Translations under genes and position numbers: made by a program
The notes under the pieces: generated by a model
What the model was told of the DNA's origin: nothing
Databases searched by the model: none
What the model saw: only the letters and a program-made list of their open reading frames with translations
DNA from: Salegentibacter salinarum
GTDB taxonomy: Bacteria; Bacteroidota; Bacteroidia; Flavobacteriales; Flavobacteriaceae
Length of the DNA: 64,000 bases
NCBI RefSeq assembly: GCF_900168115.1
Contig: NZ_FUZC01000012.1
Span: 1-64,000 of the forward strand
Direction: 5' to 3'
Shown here: one piece after another, positions 19,110-27,527 of the stretch
Numbering within the stretch: the stretch's first letter is position 1
How the letters are laid out: every line of letters begins with the position of its first letter

Positions 19110-20130
19110 ATAGCATTACTGCTTTTTTATTATTCTCTCCCAGTGTAGATAGATTAAGTGTGTCTTCTTTAAATTCTCCCCATTCCTGGAGTAAATTTGC
19201 AGGAGCTACATCTTCGTTCACCGGATATTCATAATTGGAATGCGCGAATATTTTCTGAGCTTCTTCAGAAATTAAAAATTCAATAAACTTGATCGCGTTT
19301 TCTTTATTAGGAGCGTGTTTTGCAACGCCGGCACCACTAACATTTATATGGGTACCACGACCATCCTGATTGGGAAAGAAAAGTTCAATATTTTCTCCCG
19401 CCTTTACTTCTTCAGGATCTTCAGAATTTAGCATTTTTCCGATGTAATAAGTGTTCACCACGGCAAGATCACCTTCCCCCGCAACCACGGCTTTTACCTG
19501 GTCACGATCGTTTCCTTTGGGTGCCCGTGCCATATTTTCTACGACTGCTTCTGCCCATTTTTTAGCTTCTTCTTCCCCGTTATGAACCATAATAGAAGCC
19601 ATTAACGATTGGTTATAGATATTTCCCGAAGAACGAATCAATAATTTATCGTTCCATTTATCTGAAGCCAGATCTTCGTAAGTAGATAATTCACTTTCGT
19701 CTACCCTATCCTTTGCATAAGTAATAACCCGGGCTCTTTTTGTAAGTCCGAACCAATGATTATCGGCATCCTTAAGGTGAGAGGGAATTGTTTCTTCAAG
19801 AATATCTGAAGATACGGCTTGCAAAAGATCACTGCTTTTAGCTCTTTCTAATCTCCCGGCATCAACCGTTATTAAAACATCTGCAGGAGACTGTTCCCCT
19901 TCCATTCTCATTTTTTGAATAAGTTCATCGGCGCTAGCGTTAATCACGTTTACGGTAATTCCGGTTTCCTCTTCAAACATTTTAAACAATTCCTGATCAG
20001 ATTCGTAATGCCTGTGGGTATAAACATTTACTTCTTCTGAAGTTTTAATTTCTGCCTCATCTTTCTTATCAGAATCTTTACAAGACATTAGCAAAATAAT
20101 ACTGAAAATGGCAACTATTAATTTTTTCAT
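19087..20130 (-). CDS. Ferric iron-binding lipoprotein (FutA/FbpA-like)
   Basis: Extracytoplasmic Fe(III)-binding protein, 347 residues, anchored as a lipoprotein (lipobox ILLMSC, C17). The iron ligand region YTHRHYESD (37-45) is very close to the FutA motif, and the tyrosine pair Y228-Y229 in VNTYYIGKM matches the FbpA/FutA ligands. The ATG at 20130 is chosen over a GTG three codons upstream because it directly precedes the signal peptide. It is the first gene of the ABC transporter operon, with a TATATTTG box and an iron-box-like dyad immediately upstream. Confidence 0.93.
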   Translation of the reverse strand: MKKLIVAIFSIILLMSCKDSDKKDEAEIKTSEEVNVYTHRHYESDQELFKMFEEETGITVNVINASADELIQKMRMEGEQSPADVLITVDAGRLERAKSSDLLQAVSSDILEETIPSHLKDADNHWFGLTKRARVITYAKDRVDESELSTYEDLASDKWNDKLLIRSSGNIYNQSLMASIMVHNGEEEAKKWAEAVVENMARAPKGNDRDQVKAVVAGEGDLAVVNTYYIGKMLNSEDPEEVKAGENIELFFPNQDGRGTHINVSGAGVAKHAPNKENAIKFIEFLISEEAQKIFAHSNYEYPVNEDVAPANLLQEWGEFKEDTLNLSTLGENNKKAVMLFDEAGWK

Positions 20131-20152
20131 TTTAATCACTTTTAAATTGGAA

Positions 20153-20184
20153 CAAATATAATTATTTAGAATAGGTTTAAATAA
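20153..20184 (-). promoter_or_regulatory. Promoter box and iron-box-like dyad upstream of the ferric ABC operon
   Basis: TATATTTG (20153-20160, minus strand) lies 22 bp before the ATG at 20130. Directly upstream of it is the dyad TTATTTA-N9-TAAATAA (20162-20184), within the -10 to -35 space where a repressor would act. A similar dyad precedes the DUF4856 gene. The assignment to Fur or DtxR/IdeR is inference. Confidence 0.5.
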
Positions 20185-20224
20185 AATGTAGATAATTTTT
20201 TATGCACTGTTTGTTAATCAAATT

Positions 20225-22696
20225 CTATAATTTAAACTGAAGTGTAGTATACCAGGTTAATGGTTGCGCGGGTATGATTCCCGGCCCGGGATATCCGGTA
20301 GCTCTTCTTGTAAAATAGCTGTTATTTAATAGGTTATTTATACCGGTTTCAAGTTTAAATCGCTTGTAGGAATAGGAAAAAGAAAGGTCCATGATGCCGT
20401 AAGCCGGAATTTCACCTTCAATCCCTCTTTGCGAGTCCCGGCGATCTTGTGCTGCATTGGTAGCATCGGTATACTGTTCAGATAGATAAGTATACTGTAA
20501 GCTGCCCAATAGGTTTTTATATCCAAAACTCATCCCCGCCTTTAGGTTTACTGCAGGAATGAATTCTACCTGATTTCCTTCTACATTGGTCTGTGCAGAA
20601 GAAGTATATTCAGAATCGGTAAAAGCAGCATTTAGAAAAATGCTGGACAGATAATCTTGATTCTCCCCAAATAATATATTTTTTAAATTCCATTCTCCAA
20701 AAGCTTCCACTCCATAAATAAAAGCATCTCCAATATTTCCTCTAAATCTAACCAAACGACCGGTCTCCACCATTTCTCCCGAGGCATTTTCCCTTTCTTC
20801 TGCTCTAAGAACCTCTCCTATCCTGTTATTATATCTAAGTCCAAAAATACCGGTATCATAAGAGAAATCTTTGTATCTGCCTCGTAAGCCTAAATCGGCA
20901 GTAAAACCTTCTTCATCGGTAATATTGGGATCAACCTGGAAAACAGGATTCACCACCCGTATATCATTAAAAGTCACCGAACGGTAGTTTTGAGAGAAGT
21001 TACCATATAGCTCAGTTTGCGGAGTGAATTTATAAGCTGCTCCCGCACCCAACAATACAAAACCTCTTTCAAAACCCCTGTTATCTGCGATTGTCTCATT
21101 TTGTAGAACATTCCCAGCCAGATCGGTGAAAATGTTTTTAAAGCTGCCTTCGCTTTGTGTATGTATGTATTCAAATCTAAAACCCGGTGTAATTGAAAAA
21201 CGCTCGGTAAGATGAAAAATGTTTTCCCCGAAAATCGCCAGGTTTTTATTCGGAAACTGGAATTCGGACTGCCGTGGGTAATTTGGATATGATGAGGAGG
21301 CAAAACTAAAATCAGGATTAGCTGCAGCGCTTCCGGGCCCTTGTCTTTGGGTATTATCAGCATCATAATATTTACTTCCTATAAGAAATACCGATTCTTC
21401 TCCCAGAAAATTATAGCGAGTAAGCAAACGAGCTTCGGCGCCCCAGTTATTAAATGCATCAAATAATAGTTCTCTTGGCTCTTCGGGGTCATCTGGTTGT
21501 GAAACCCTGTTTTGACGATATCCCAGTGCCTGCCGGGAGGCATCAAGACCAAAAAGATTAAGACTGAAATCTGTTCTATCAGAAATCTCATGCTGAAACT
21601 TTAACGCAAATAGATTCCAGTTTACATCAAACCAGTTTCGCGAACGATTGCTGTAATTAGGGTTTTCATAAAACTGAGCATCGGTTAAACCGCCGGGCTG
21701 CTGGGCAAGGTAATCCAGCCAGGTATATTCAAAACTCAACTGGGTTTTCTCACTAAATTTCCAAGCCAGATGCGCAAAAGCATTATGAGATTCATATTGG
21801 GAATTTGGTCTAAATCCATTTCCCGATTTATAATTATAATAAGTGTAATAACTAAATTTACCTACAGTTCCACTCGCACTATTAAAACTGGTAAAAAGAT
21901 CGTAAGATCCTACCGACTGCCGATTGATAAATTCGAATTTTTTAACCGGATTTGGCTTTTTAAACCTGAAATTAATAAGGCCGCCAAACTGGGTTCCATA
22001 CTGAAGCGAAGCAGCTCCACGTACCACTTGTATCTCGCTCAAAGCTGCGGGTGGCGGGGTATAATAACTTTCCGGATAGCCAAGAACATCTGCCGAAATA
22101 TCATATCCATTTTGGCGAGTATTAAAATTTTGCGTGCGGTTTGGATCCAGCCCTCTTCCTCCTATATTTAACTGTAAACCGGCATCTCCATTATCATAAA
22201 TATTTAGTCCTACCACATGGTTATAAATTTGCCTGGCATTATTTGCGGCTAAATTCCCGGTTACTTTATCCATTAACACCACTTCACTTTTTTTACCGGC
22301 ATAGATGGCGGTACCTTCTACTTCTTTAAGCCGACGTAAAGCAAATAATTGCTCACGGCGTTGGGTAATAACCACTTCAGAAAGACTTTCAGCTAAGGGC
22401 TCAAGTTCAAATATTACTTCGGTATTTTCGGTAACTTCAATTTCTCTTTCTTCAATTTGAAATTCAAAGCTATAAACCACAAATTCATAAGTTGCCGGCG
22501 GCAGTGCTTCAATAGCAAAATCTCCATTCTCATCGGCAAGCGTAAGATTTCCGGTTGTTTTATTATAAATTTCAGCATAGGGAACGCCGGAATTATCTTC
22601 AGAAGAAATCACCTTCCCTTTTATAGACTGGGCATAAGACCCGGTAAAAGTCAGGAAAATTAAACAAAAGAAACTAAAGGCCCTTGATTTGGTCAT
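20225..22696 (-). CDS. TonB-dependent outer-membrane receptor, probably for iron chelates
   Basis: Outer-membrane TonB-dependent receptor of 823 residues. It has a signal peptide ending GSYAQ (about 23), a carboxypeptidase-regulatory-like beta-sandwich (about 24-100), a TonB-box-like SLSEVVITQRR and a plug (about 115-240, with GLQLNIGGRGLDP and VVRGAASLQYGTQFGG). A 22-strand barrel ends in an aromatic/hydrophobic strand (TWYTTLQFKL). The plug most resembles FecA-type siderophore/citrate receptors. The start overlaps the end of the HTTM gene by 23 bp, and the ferric ABC operon follows, so iron uptake is the likely role. The ligand is unknown. Confidence 0.9.
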   Translation of the reverse strand: MTKSRAFSFFCLIFLTFTGSYAQSIKGKVISSEDNSGVPYAEIYNKTTGNLTLADENGDFAIEALPPATYEFVVYSFEFQIEEREIEVTENTEVIFELEPLAESLSEVVITQRREQLFALRRLKEVEGTAIYAGKKSEVVLMDKVTGNLAANNARQIYNHVVGLNIYDNGDAGLQLNIGGRGLDPNRTQNFNTRQNGYDISADVLGYPESYYTPPPAALSEIQVVRGAASLQYGTQFGGLINFRFKKPNPVKKFEFINRQSVGSYDLFTSFNSASGTVGKFSYYTYYNYKSGNGFRPNSQYESHNAFAHLAWKFSEKTQLSFEYTWLDYLAQQPGGLTDAQFYENPNYSNRSRNWFDVNWNLFALKFQHEISDRTDFSLNLFGLDASRQALGYRQNRVSQPDDPEEPRELLFDAFNNWGAEARLLTRYNFLGEESVFLIGSKYYDADNTQRQGPGSAAANPDFSFASSSYPNYPRQSEFQFPNKNLAIFGENIFHLTERFSITPGFRFEYIHTQSEGSFKNIFTDLAGNVLQNETIADNRGFERGFVLLGAGAAYKFTPQTELYGNFSQNYRSVTFNDIRVVNPVFQVDPNITDEEGFTADLGLRGRYKDFSYDTGIFGLRYNNRIGEVLRAEERENASGEMVETGRLVRFRGNIGDAFIYGVEAFGEWNLKNILFGENQDYLSSIFLNAAFTDSEYTSSAQTNVEGNQVEFIPAVNLKAGMSFGYKNLLGSLQYTYLSEQYTDATNAAQDRRDSQRGIEGEIPAYGIMDLSFSYSYKRFKLETGINNLLNNSYFTRRATGYPGPGIIPAQPLTWYTTLQFKL

Positions 22697-24038
22697 GGAA
22701 TGGTAATGTAAAAGTTTTGTGCTTAAAGGAGTCTTTCTCCTCTAGCAAATTGACGTTAGGATCTATATAAGGCGCACTTTGTCTTCCGTTAAGTGCTACA
22801 TAACTTTCCACGTAAATTTCGATATTTTCGTGACCATCTTTTTTAAAATGATCTGCCAGATAATGCGCGTATTGCAAAATAAAATCTGGTTGTGTGGACA
22901 TTTGTTTTTCCTGAAACGGCGTTAAAAAATCTGAATTATCTACATAAAAACGTTTTCCGGTTTCTCCATCCACTACTTTGAATTGTGCATAACCGGCTTT
23001 TTCCATCAACATTACCCGCCAGGAAAACCTAAAACCTTCTTCGGTCCAGAAAAGTTCACCGGGATAAAGTAAATATCTCCAGGGGAGCAATAGCTGAACG
23101 ATAAAGAAAAGGCTCAAAAAACTTAAAAGAAATTTCCTTTTGTTCGAAAGATAATTTAACGCCCTGCCATTATCAAAACGCGCTTTTACAATTCCGAACA
23201 GGCGGGAAATCTTTTCCAGGATTTTATGATGAATTCCAGGATCAAAAAAGATAATGGCACTTACAATCATAATATACGGGAACATTCCAATAGGAAATAA
23301 AACCCGGGTTAATACGTGAAATATCACAACCATTACAAATGCAAAAAGCCGGGTTGGGCGGTACAACAATAAGAATGGAATTAAAAGATCATATAACATC
23401 CCACTCCAGCTGAATGCGTAATGCACCCATTCCTGTTGCAGCAAATCACCTAAAAAAGGAAGATCGTATTTAGACGGAAGCCATATTTTAAGAGGCATAG
23501 CCTTTAAAAGCCAATCGAAATTTATTTTGGCCAAACCGGCATAGAAATAAACTATCCCAAGCAGTAGTTTAATACTGTCTATACACCAGCGGGGAATTTT
23601 TTGAAAAGCAATACCTGTATTTTTCTTTGCATCTAAAGAGAAATAGGCATTTGCAGGAAGAAAAATGAGCAAAAAACTGAGGATACTAATAAAATAATAA
23701 TGGTTTAAATAGGTGGTTTTATCCATCAGCTCTATATAAGTAAAGCTGATAAAAAAGGTGATAATGGCCAGCCGATACTTATAACCAATCCCAACGAAGA
23801 ATGCTGAAAGTCCACAGATTAAAAAAATGATGTAGGTAAAATTACCCAGGGGTTTTACCCATTCAAAACCGTAATAGGAAAATGAAAATTCAGGGAGGAT
23901 GTATAATTTTTCAATCCATCCATTTAACCAGAATCGAATAATACTGGCCAGCATCATAAAACCGAAAAAAACCCGAAAGACTGCTAAAGGAGCGGCCTGG
24001 GTTTTTTCGTTAAAATATGATGTAATCTTCTGATTCAT
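22674..24038 (-). CDS. HTTM-domain membrane protein, homologue of vitamin K-dependent gamma-carboxylase
   Basis: Inner-membrane protein of 454 residues with about six to seven helices and a periplasmic C-terminal domain (from about 315). Two stretches match vitamin K-dependent gamma-glutamyl carboxylase. ELMDKTTYLNHYYF (103-116) corresponds to the human DKTSWNNHSYL segment that carries the catalytic lysine K218, so K107 is the equivalent. LFPIGMFPYIMIVS (247-260) is the IGMFPYVM region. It is shorter than the human enzyme, as bacterial members are. It lies between imelysin (9-bp gap) and the TonB receptor (overlap). The family is clear; carboxylase activity and the substrate here are inference. 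Confidence 0.85.
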   Translation of the reverse strand: MNQKITSYFNEKTQAAPLAVFRVFFGFMMLASIIRFWLNGWIEKLYILPEFSFSYYGFEWVKPLGNFTYIIFLICGLSAFFVGIGYKYRLAIITFFISFTYIELMDKTTYLNHYYFISILSFLLIFLPANAYFSLDAKKNTGIAFQKIPRWCIDSIKLLLGIVYFYAGLAKINFDWLLKAMPLKIWLPSKYDLPFLGDLLQQEWVHYAFSWSGMLYDLLIPFLLLYRPTRLFAFVMVVIFHVLTRVLFPIGMFPYIMIVSAIIFFDPGIHHKILEKISRLFGIVKARFDNGRALNYLSNKRKFLLSFLSLFFIVQLLLPWRYLLYPGELFWTEEGFRFSWRVMLMEKAGYAQFKVVDGETGKRFYVDNSDFLTPFQEKQMSTQPDFILQYAHYLADHFKKDGHENIEIYVESYVALNGRQSAPYIDPNVNLLEEKDSFKHKTFTLPFHDQIKGL

Positions 24039-24047
24039 CCGGAAATA

Positions 24048-25169
24048 TTAATCGCCGTCAGAATCAACATAATCTACACTTATTGAAAGTGCCTGCATCA
24101 TATCTACTTTCAGCAAAATTACATTTTGCTGTAACTCATCATAAGCCGCTAACATTTCGTTATTATTGTTTTCAACCTGGCTAACAAAACTGTTGTCCAG
24201 CACCTCCGCATGTGCTCTTATTATATCAAACTGGCTGTTTATAAGCTTGCTTAAATCTTCACCGTTTTTAATGCTGTTAAGATAATCCAGGTAATCATCA
24301 TACCCGGGGCCTTCCTGGCTGCCGTTAAAATGACGGCCGTTAAAGAAATTCTGAGTAGTTTGTAAAGACTTTAGATACAGATCTTTTGAAAGTGAAGGTG
24401 AATAATATGCTTCTACCGCACCCGGTACCGGATTTCCTGTGAAAACACCCGCAGGTATTCCTATTTTTCCCGAGCGAACAAATTTTTCGTAATAGAGAAC
24501 GTAATCATTTGTTATACGATCTACTGCGCCTGTACTGGACGAGCCTGTATTTGAAACAAAATCATCGCGAAAAGAGTCCTTCCATCCTGAATGCACTGTA
24601 TTAGTTAACGCATTTATCCTTTTAGAAACATCATTTAGATAATTTTTATAAACCTCTGCATTTTCGTGAGAAGTATAAAATTCTACGATTTCTGTATCGG
24701 TTTCAGCAAGTCCGTTTAGCAGGTAATCAAGTGCAGGAAAGCCCTGTTCATCATAAGCAGAAGGCAATTCCAGATTATAATCATCAGTAGAAATTTTTCC
24801 GTCCACACCGGCTGCATCTAATGGGTAAGTATTTAGATTAGAACGATAATTTATAGCTTCAGCCTCTCCTATTTCAAATAATGAAACCGTTTGAAACCCA
24901 AGGTAACCGTCCTCGTAGGCGCTGCGTAATTCATTTAAAGTTGTTTCGGAAGGATCACTGGTAAAAGCAAACGTTTTCTCTTCCAGAGTTTGAGTGATAC
25001 CTTCAAAATTTTCAAAAGATGGAATAATTATATTATCTGCCCAATTCTGAAGCATTTCTCCACGATCAAAAGAATCGGTATTTGCACCATCATCAGTATC
25101 TTCCGTATCACTACAGGAAATCACTGCTGCAAGTAAGAACAAGGTTGAAAATCTTAGTATCCTGATCAT
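24048..25169 (-). CDS. Imelysin-like (IrpA/M75-fold) lipoprotein
   Basis: Exported lipoprotein of 373 residues (lipobox AAVISC, C19) with the all-helical imelysin fold. It reads EMLQNWADNIIIPSFENF near the start and RITNDYVLYYEKFVRSGKIGIPAG in the second half. The place of the canonical GxHxxE motif is taken by G143-F-P-A-L-D148, so the histidine and glutamate are both missing. Proteins of this family are iron-regulated and often sit beside iron transporters; peptidase activity has never been secure. It is the second gene of the DUF4856-imelysin-HTTM-TonB receptor unit. Its role in iron binding or delivery is inferred. Confidence 0.85.
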   Translation of the reverse strand: MIRILRFSTLFLLAAVISCSDTEDTDDGANTDSFDRGEMLQNWADNIIIPSFENFEGITQTLEEKTFAFTSDPSETTLNELRSAYEDGYLGFQTVSLFEIGEAEAINYRSNLNTYPLDAAGVDGKISTDDYNLELPSAYDEQGFPALDYLLNGLAETDTEIVEFYTSHENAEVYKNYLNDVSKRINALTNTVHSGWKDSFRDDFVSNTGSSSTGAVDRITNDYVLYYEKFVRSGKIGIPAGVFTGNPVPGAVEAYYSPSLSKDLYLKSLQTTQNFFNGRHFNGSQEGPGYDDYLDYLNSIKNGEDLSKLINSQFDIIRAHAEVLDNSFVSQVENNNNEMLAAYDELQQNVILLKVDMMQALSISVDYVDSDGD

Positions 25170-25184
25170 AATTATAATGAATTA

Positions 25185-25218
25185 AACCAGGGTAAAAAAA
25201 ACTACTTTAACCCTGGTT
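25185..25218 (-). terminator. Hairpin between the DUF4856 and imelysin genes
   Basis: Nine-bp perfect arms AACCAGGGT (25185-25193) and ACCCTGGTT (25210-25218) with a 16-nt loop, inside the 65-bp gap of the operon. The T-run lies in the loop rather than after the stem, so it may be a partial terminator or a processing hairpin that separates expression levels. Confidence 0.45.
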
Positions 25219-25234
25219 GTTTTGTTTGCAAAAG

Positions 25235-26443
25235 TTATTCAGATGCCTGCTCCACAGTAAAATCAAATGAAGCAGCAATTTCTTCAGAAATAGTATCAAG
25301 AGTTTCCGGGGTCACATCCCAAAAACCATCTCCAGCCATTAACTGCTCCAGGTAATCTTCTACCTTTTCAGCCGAAATATAAGGAGATCCTGTTGCCGGA
25401 TTATGAGTAAACATAAGGCTATAAATAAAGCCATAGCCTTCAGAAAGAGAATGGAAGGCTACTCCATCCTGACCTTCAGCCAGTTGATTTTTACCGGCTT
25501 GTAGATAATAGATGGCACGCACTGCGATTATGGTTGAAACGTTCTCACGAATAATAGCAACCTGTTGGTCACGAAGATCATAATCCCCGGCAACGATTGC
25601 AGCTCTACCGGTTTTGAAAGCTTCGAAAGTTTCTTCAGCAATACCTTCAAAATCACTATCATTATTTACACTTCCCATATATTTAAAAAGAAGGATGTCA
25701 TCACTTTCATTTAAATCAGTATTAGGATTTTCAGAAGGAATGGAAGAATCTCCATAAAGGTAGCCATAAGCCTCGTCCCACTTATGTTCCATAGTAGTAT
25801 AGCTTTTTCCTTCCTCTACATTTTCTTCGTCGTTATTAACAAGATTATCTCCTTCGTCAAGCACTTCTACAGAAAGATAATTGTTAAGCATTTGGTCGGT
25901 TACAAGCGCACCAATTAATCCTTTAGCAAAAGCCTGATCGGGCTCTAAACCTTTTTCGTCTATATATCGCTCTGAAGATCCGGCTGCAATTTGACCTGCT
26001 TTCCCGGGAGCTGCAAGCTCATTTTCATTAGGAAAAACCTCATTAGCCTGAATACTAATAAATTCTTCAAAATCGTTTTTTATTTCGTTACTGGCTACTG
26101 TATTTGTAGAAAAGTACAATCTTGAGGCAGCTACTTTGCTTTTAATGCTTTTTGAAGTTTCGTTCAGCTCAGGGCTTGTAAAAGGATCGTTTTCATTAGA
26201 AAACATATTAGACATGCTGCTTTGAGTAGCATTCTCGAAATTATGGAATTCGGCAAACAATTCCTTTACCATGCTTAATCTTTGGGTTTGTCCTGTGTAA
26301 CTTACGGTTGATTCCCCATCTCTCTCAAACGAGTATTGAGCAGGAACTTCAATTTGCTCATCTTCAGGTATTGTATCATCATCTGATGTACACGAAGTAA
26401 AGGCAAGGCCACTAAGAACAAGAGTTGTCAAAATCTTTTTCAT
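25235..26443 (-). CDS. DUF4856 lipoprotein
   Basis: Lipoprotein of 402 residues with a signal peptide and lipobox AFTSC (C18), followed by an acidic linker rich in Asp and Glu (19-32), as in proteins sent to the outer membrane or surface. The body matches the Bacteroidota DUF4856 family as I know it (opening YSFERDGESTVSYTGQTQRL; FIYSLMFTHNP later). The function is unknown. DUF4856 genes commonly precede an imelysin gene, as here. The protein is strongly acidic throughout, which would suit metal binding, but no defined site is visible. It heads the operon and has a good promoter with an iron-box-like dyad. Confidence 0.8.
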   Translation of the reverse strand: MKKILTTLVLSGLAFTSCTSDDDTIPEDEQIEVPAQYSFERDGESTVSYTGQTQRLSMVKELFAEFHNFENATQSSMSNMFSNENDPFTSPELNETSKSIKSKVAASRLYFSTNTVASNEIKNDFEEFISIQANEVFPNENELAAPGKAGQIAAGSSERYIDEKGLEPDQAFAKGLIGALVTDQMLNNYLSVEVLDEGDNLVNNDEENVEEGKSYTTMEHKWDEAYGYLYGDSSIPSENPNTDLNESDDILLFKYMGSVNNDSDFEGIAEETFEAFKTGRAAIVAGDYDLRDQQVAIIRENVSTIIAVRAIYYLQAGKNQLAEGQDGVAFHSLSEGYGFIYSLMFTHNPATGSPYISAEKVEDYLEQLMAGDGFWDVTPETLDTISEEIAASFDFTVEQASE

Positions 26444-26450
26444 TGTTACT

Positions 26451-26505
26451 TTATTTAGACTGATTAAATATAGGTAGCAAATATATAATTGTAATTTATT
26501 TGCAA
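26451..26505 (-). promoter_or_regulatory. Promoter and iron-box-like dyad of the DUF4856-imelysin operon
   Basis: TATATTTG (26478-26485) with TTG (26503-26505) and a 17-bp spacer, read on the minus strand. The two elements are embedded in GCAAATA-N13-TATTTGC (26477-26503). A second dyad, TTATTTA-N7-TAAATAT (26451-26471), covers the expected transcription start and resembles the one upstream of the ferric ABC operon. Confidence 0.6.
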
Positions 26506-26539
26506 CAACTATTATTAAGAATAATTTTAAATAAAATAA

Positions 26540-27403
26540 TTAATGATATGCAGAGAAGATTTTAGAAGCTTCATTATAAGCCGATTCAAAGCTGGTCATT
26601 TTAATATTAGAATCTGCTTTTTTTGAATTGAAATAGGAAAGCATTTTTTCGGAAGGCATATTTCCGGTTAACTCATCTTTGGCCATTGGGCAACCACCAA
26701 AACCTTGGATTGCGCCGTCAAATCTTCTGCAACCTGATTTATAAGCAGCATCAATTTTTTCGTGCCATTTTGTGGGTATGGTATGAAGATGGGCTCCAAA
26801 TTCAATTTCAGGATATTCTGGAATTAAATTTGAAAATAAATATTCAATGATTTCAGGAGTAGAACTCCCAATGGTATCAGATAAAGAAAGGATTTTTACT
26901 CCCATTCCAGATAATTTTTCTGTCCACTCCCCTACTATTTCTACATTCCACGGATCTCCATACGGATTTCCAAAACCCATGGATAGATAAGCTACTACGT
27001 CTTTATCAGTTTTTTCGGCAATCTCCAGGATCTCACTTAATATTTCTACCGATTCAGCGATAGTTTTGTGAGTATTACGCATCTGGAAGTTTTCAGAAAT
27101 AGAAAAAGGATAACCCAGATAATTAATTTCCGGGTGTACCGAAGCATCTTGCGCACCACGCGTATTTGCAACAATTGCAAGCAATTTGCTTTTTGTAGTA
27201 CTGAGATCTAATTTGGCTAAAACTTCAGCAGAATCTGCCATTTGCGGAATTGCTTTTGGAGAAACAAAACTTCCAAAATCTATGGTATCAAATCCGCAGC
27301 GCAGTAAAGATTGAATATACTGCACTTTTTTTTCTGTAGGAATAAAGGTTTTAATTCCCTGCATTGCATCTCGCGGACACTCGATAAGCTTGATTTTATC
27401 CAT
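26540..27403 (-). CDS. Hydroxymethylglutaryl-CoA lyase
   Basis: HMG-CoA lyase family, 287 residues, which cleaves HMG-CoA to acetoacetate and acetyl-CoA in leucine breakdown. It is a TIM barrel with IECPRDAMQG at the first strand, the metal-binding HLHTIP, and the catalytic-loop cysteine in GFGGCPMA. The usual EVGPRDGLQ reads ECPRDAMQG, a small change often seen in this phylum. It is a single gene. Its TATCTTTG box ends only 5 bp before the ATG, so the transcript should be leaderless or almost so. Other DRE-TIM enzymes are less likely given the GGCP loop. Confidence 0.9.
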   Translation of the reverse strand: MDKIKLIECPRDAMQGIKTFIPTEKKVQYIQSLLRCGFDTIDFGSFVSPKAIPQMADSAEVLAKLDLSTTKSKLLAIVANTRGAQDASVHPEINYLGYPFSISENFQMRNTHKTIAESVEILSEILEIAEKTDKDVVAYLSMGFGNPYGDPWNVEIVGEWTEKLSGMGVKILSLSDTIGSSTPEIIEYLFSNLIPEYPEIEFGAHLHTIPTKWHEKIDAAYKSGCRRFDGAIQGFGGCPMAKDELTGNMPSEKMLSYFNSKKADSNIKMTSFESAYNEASKIFSAYH

Positions 27404-27408
27404 ACCTT

Positions 27409-27416
27409 CAAAGATA
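27409..27416 (-). promoter_or_regulatory. TAnnTTTG -7 box for HMG-CoA lyase (near-leaderless)
   Basis: TATCTTTG on the minus strand, separated from the ATG at 27403 by five bases. The first in-frame internal ATG lies 13 codons into the conserved ECPRD region, so the start cannot move downstream. Confidence 0.55.
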
Positions 27417-27527
27417 GTATTTTAAGGAATATTTAAAAACCTTTGGAAATTAATTCATTTTATTTAATTGAAAGCTATTAATTACTAATTCCACTAAGCT
27501 TCTTACAAAGAATAATACTGAATTCTT

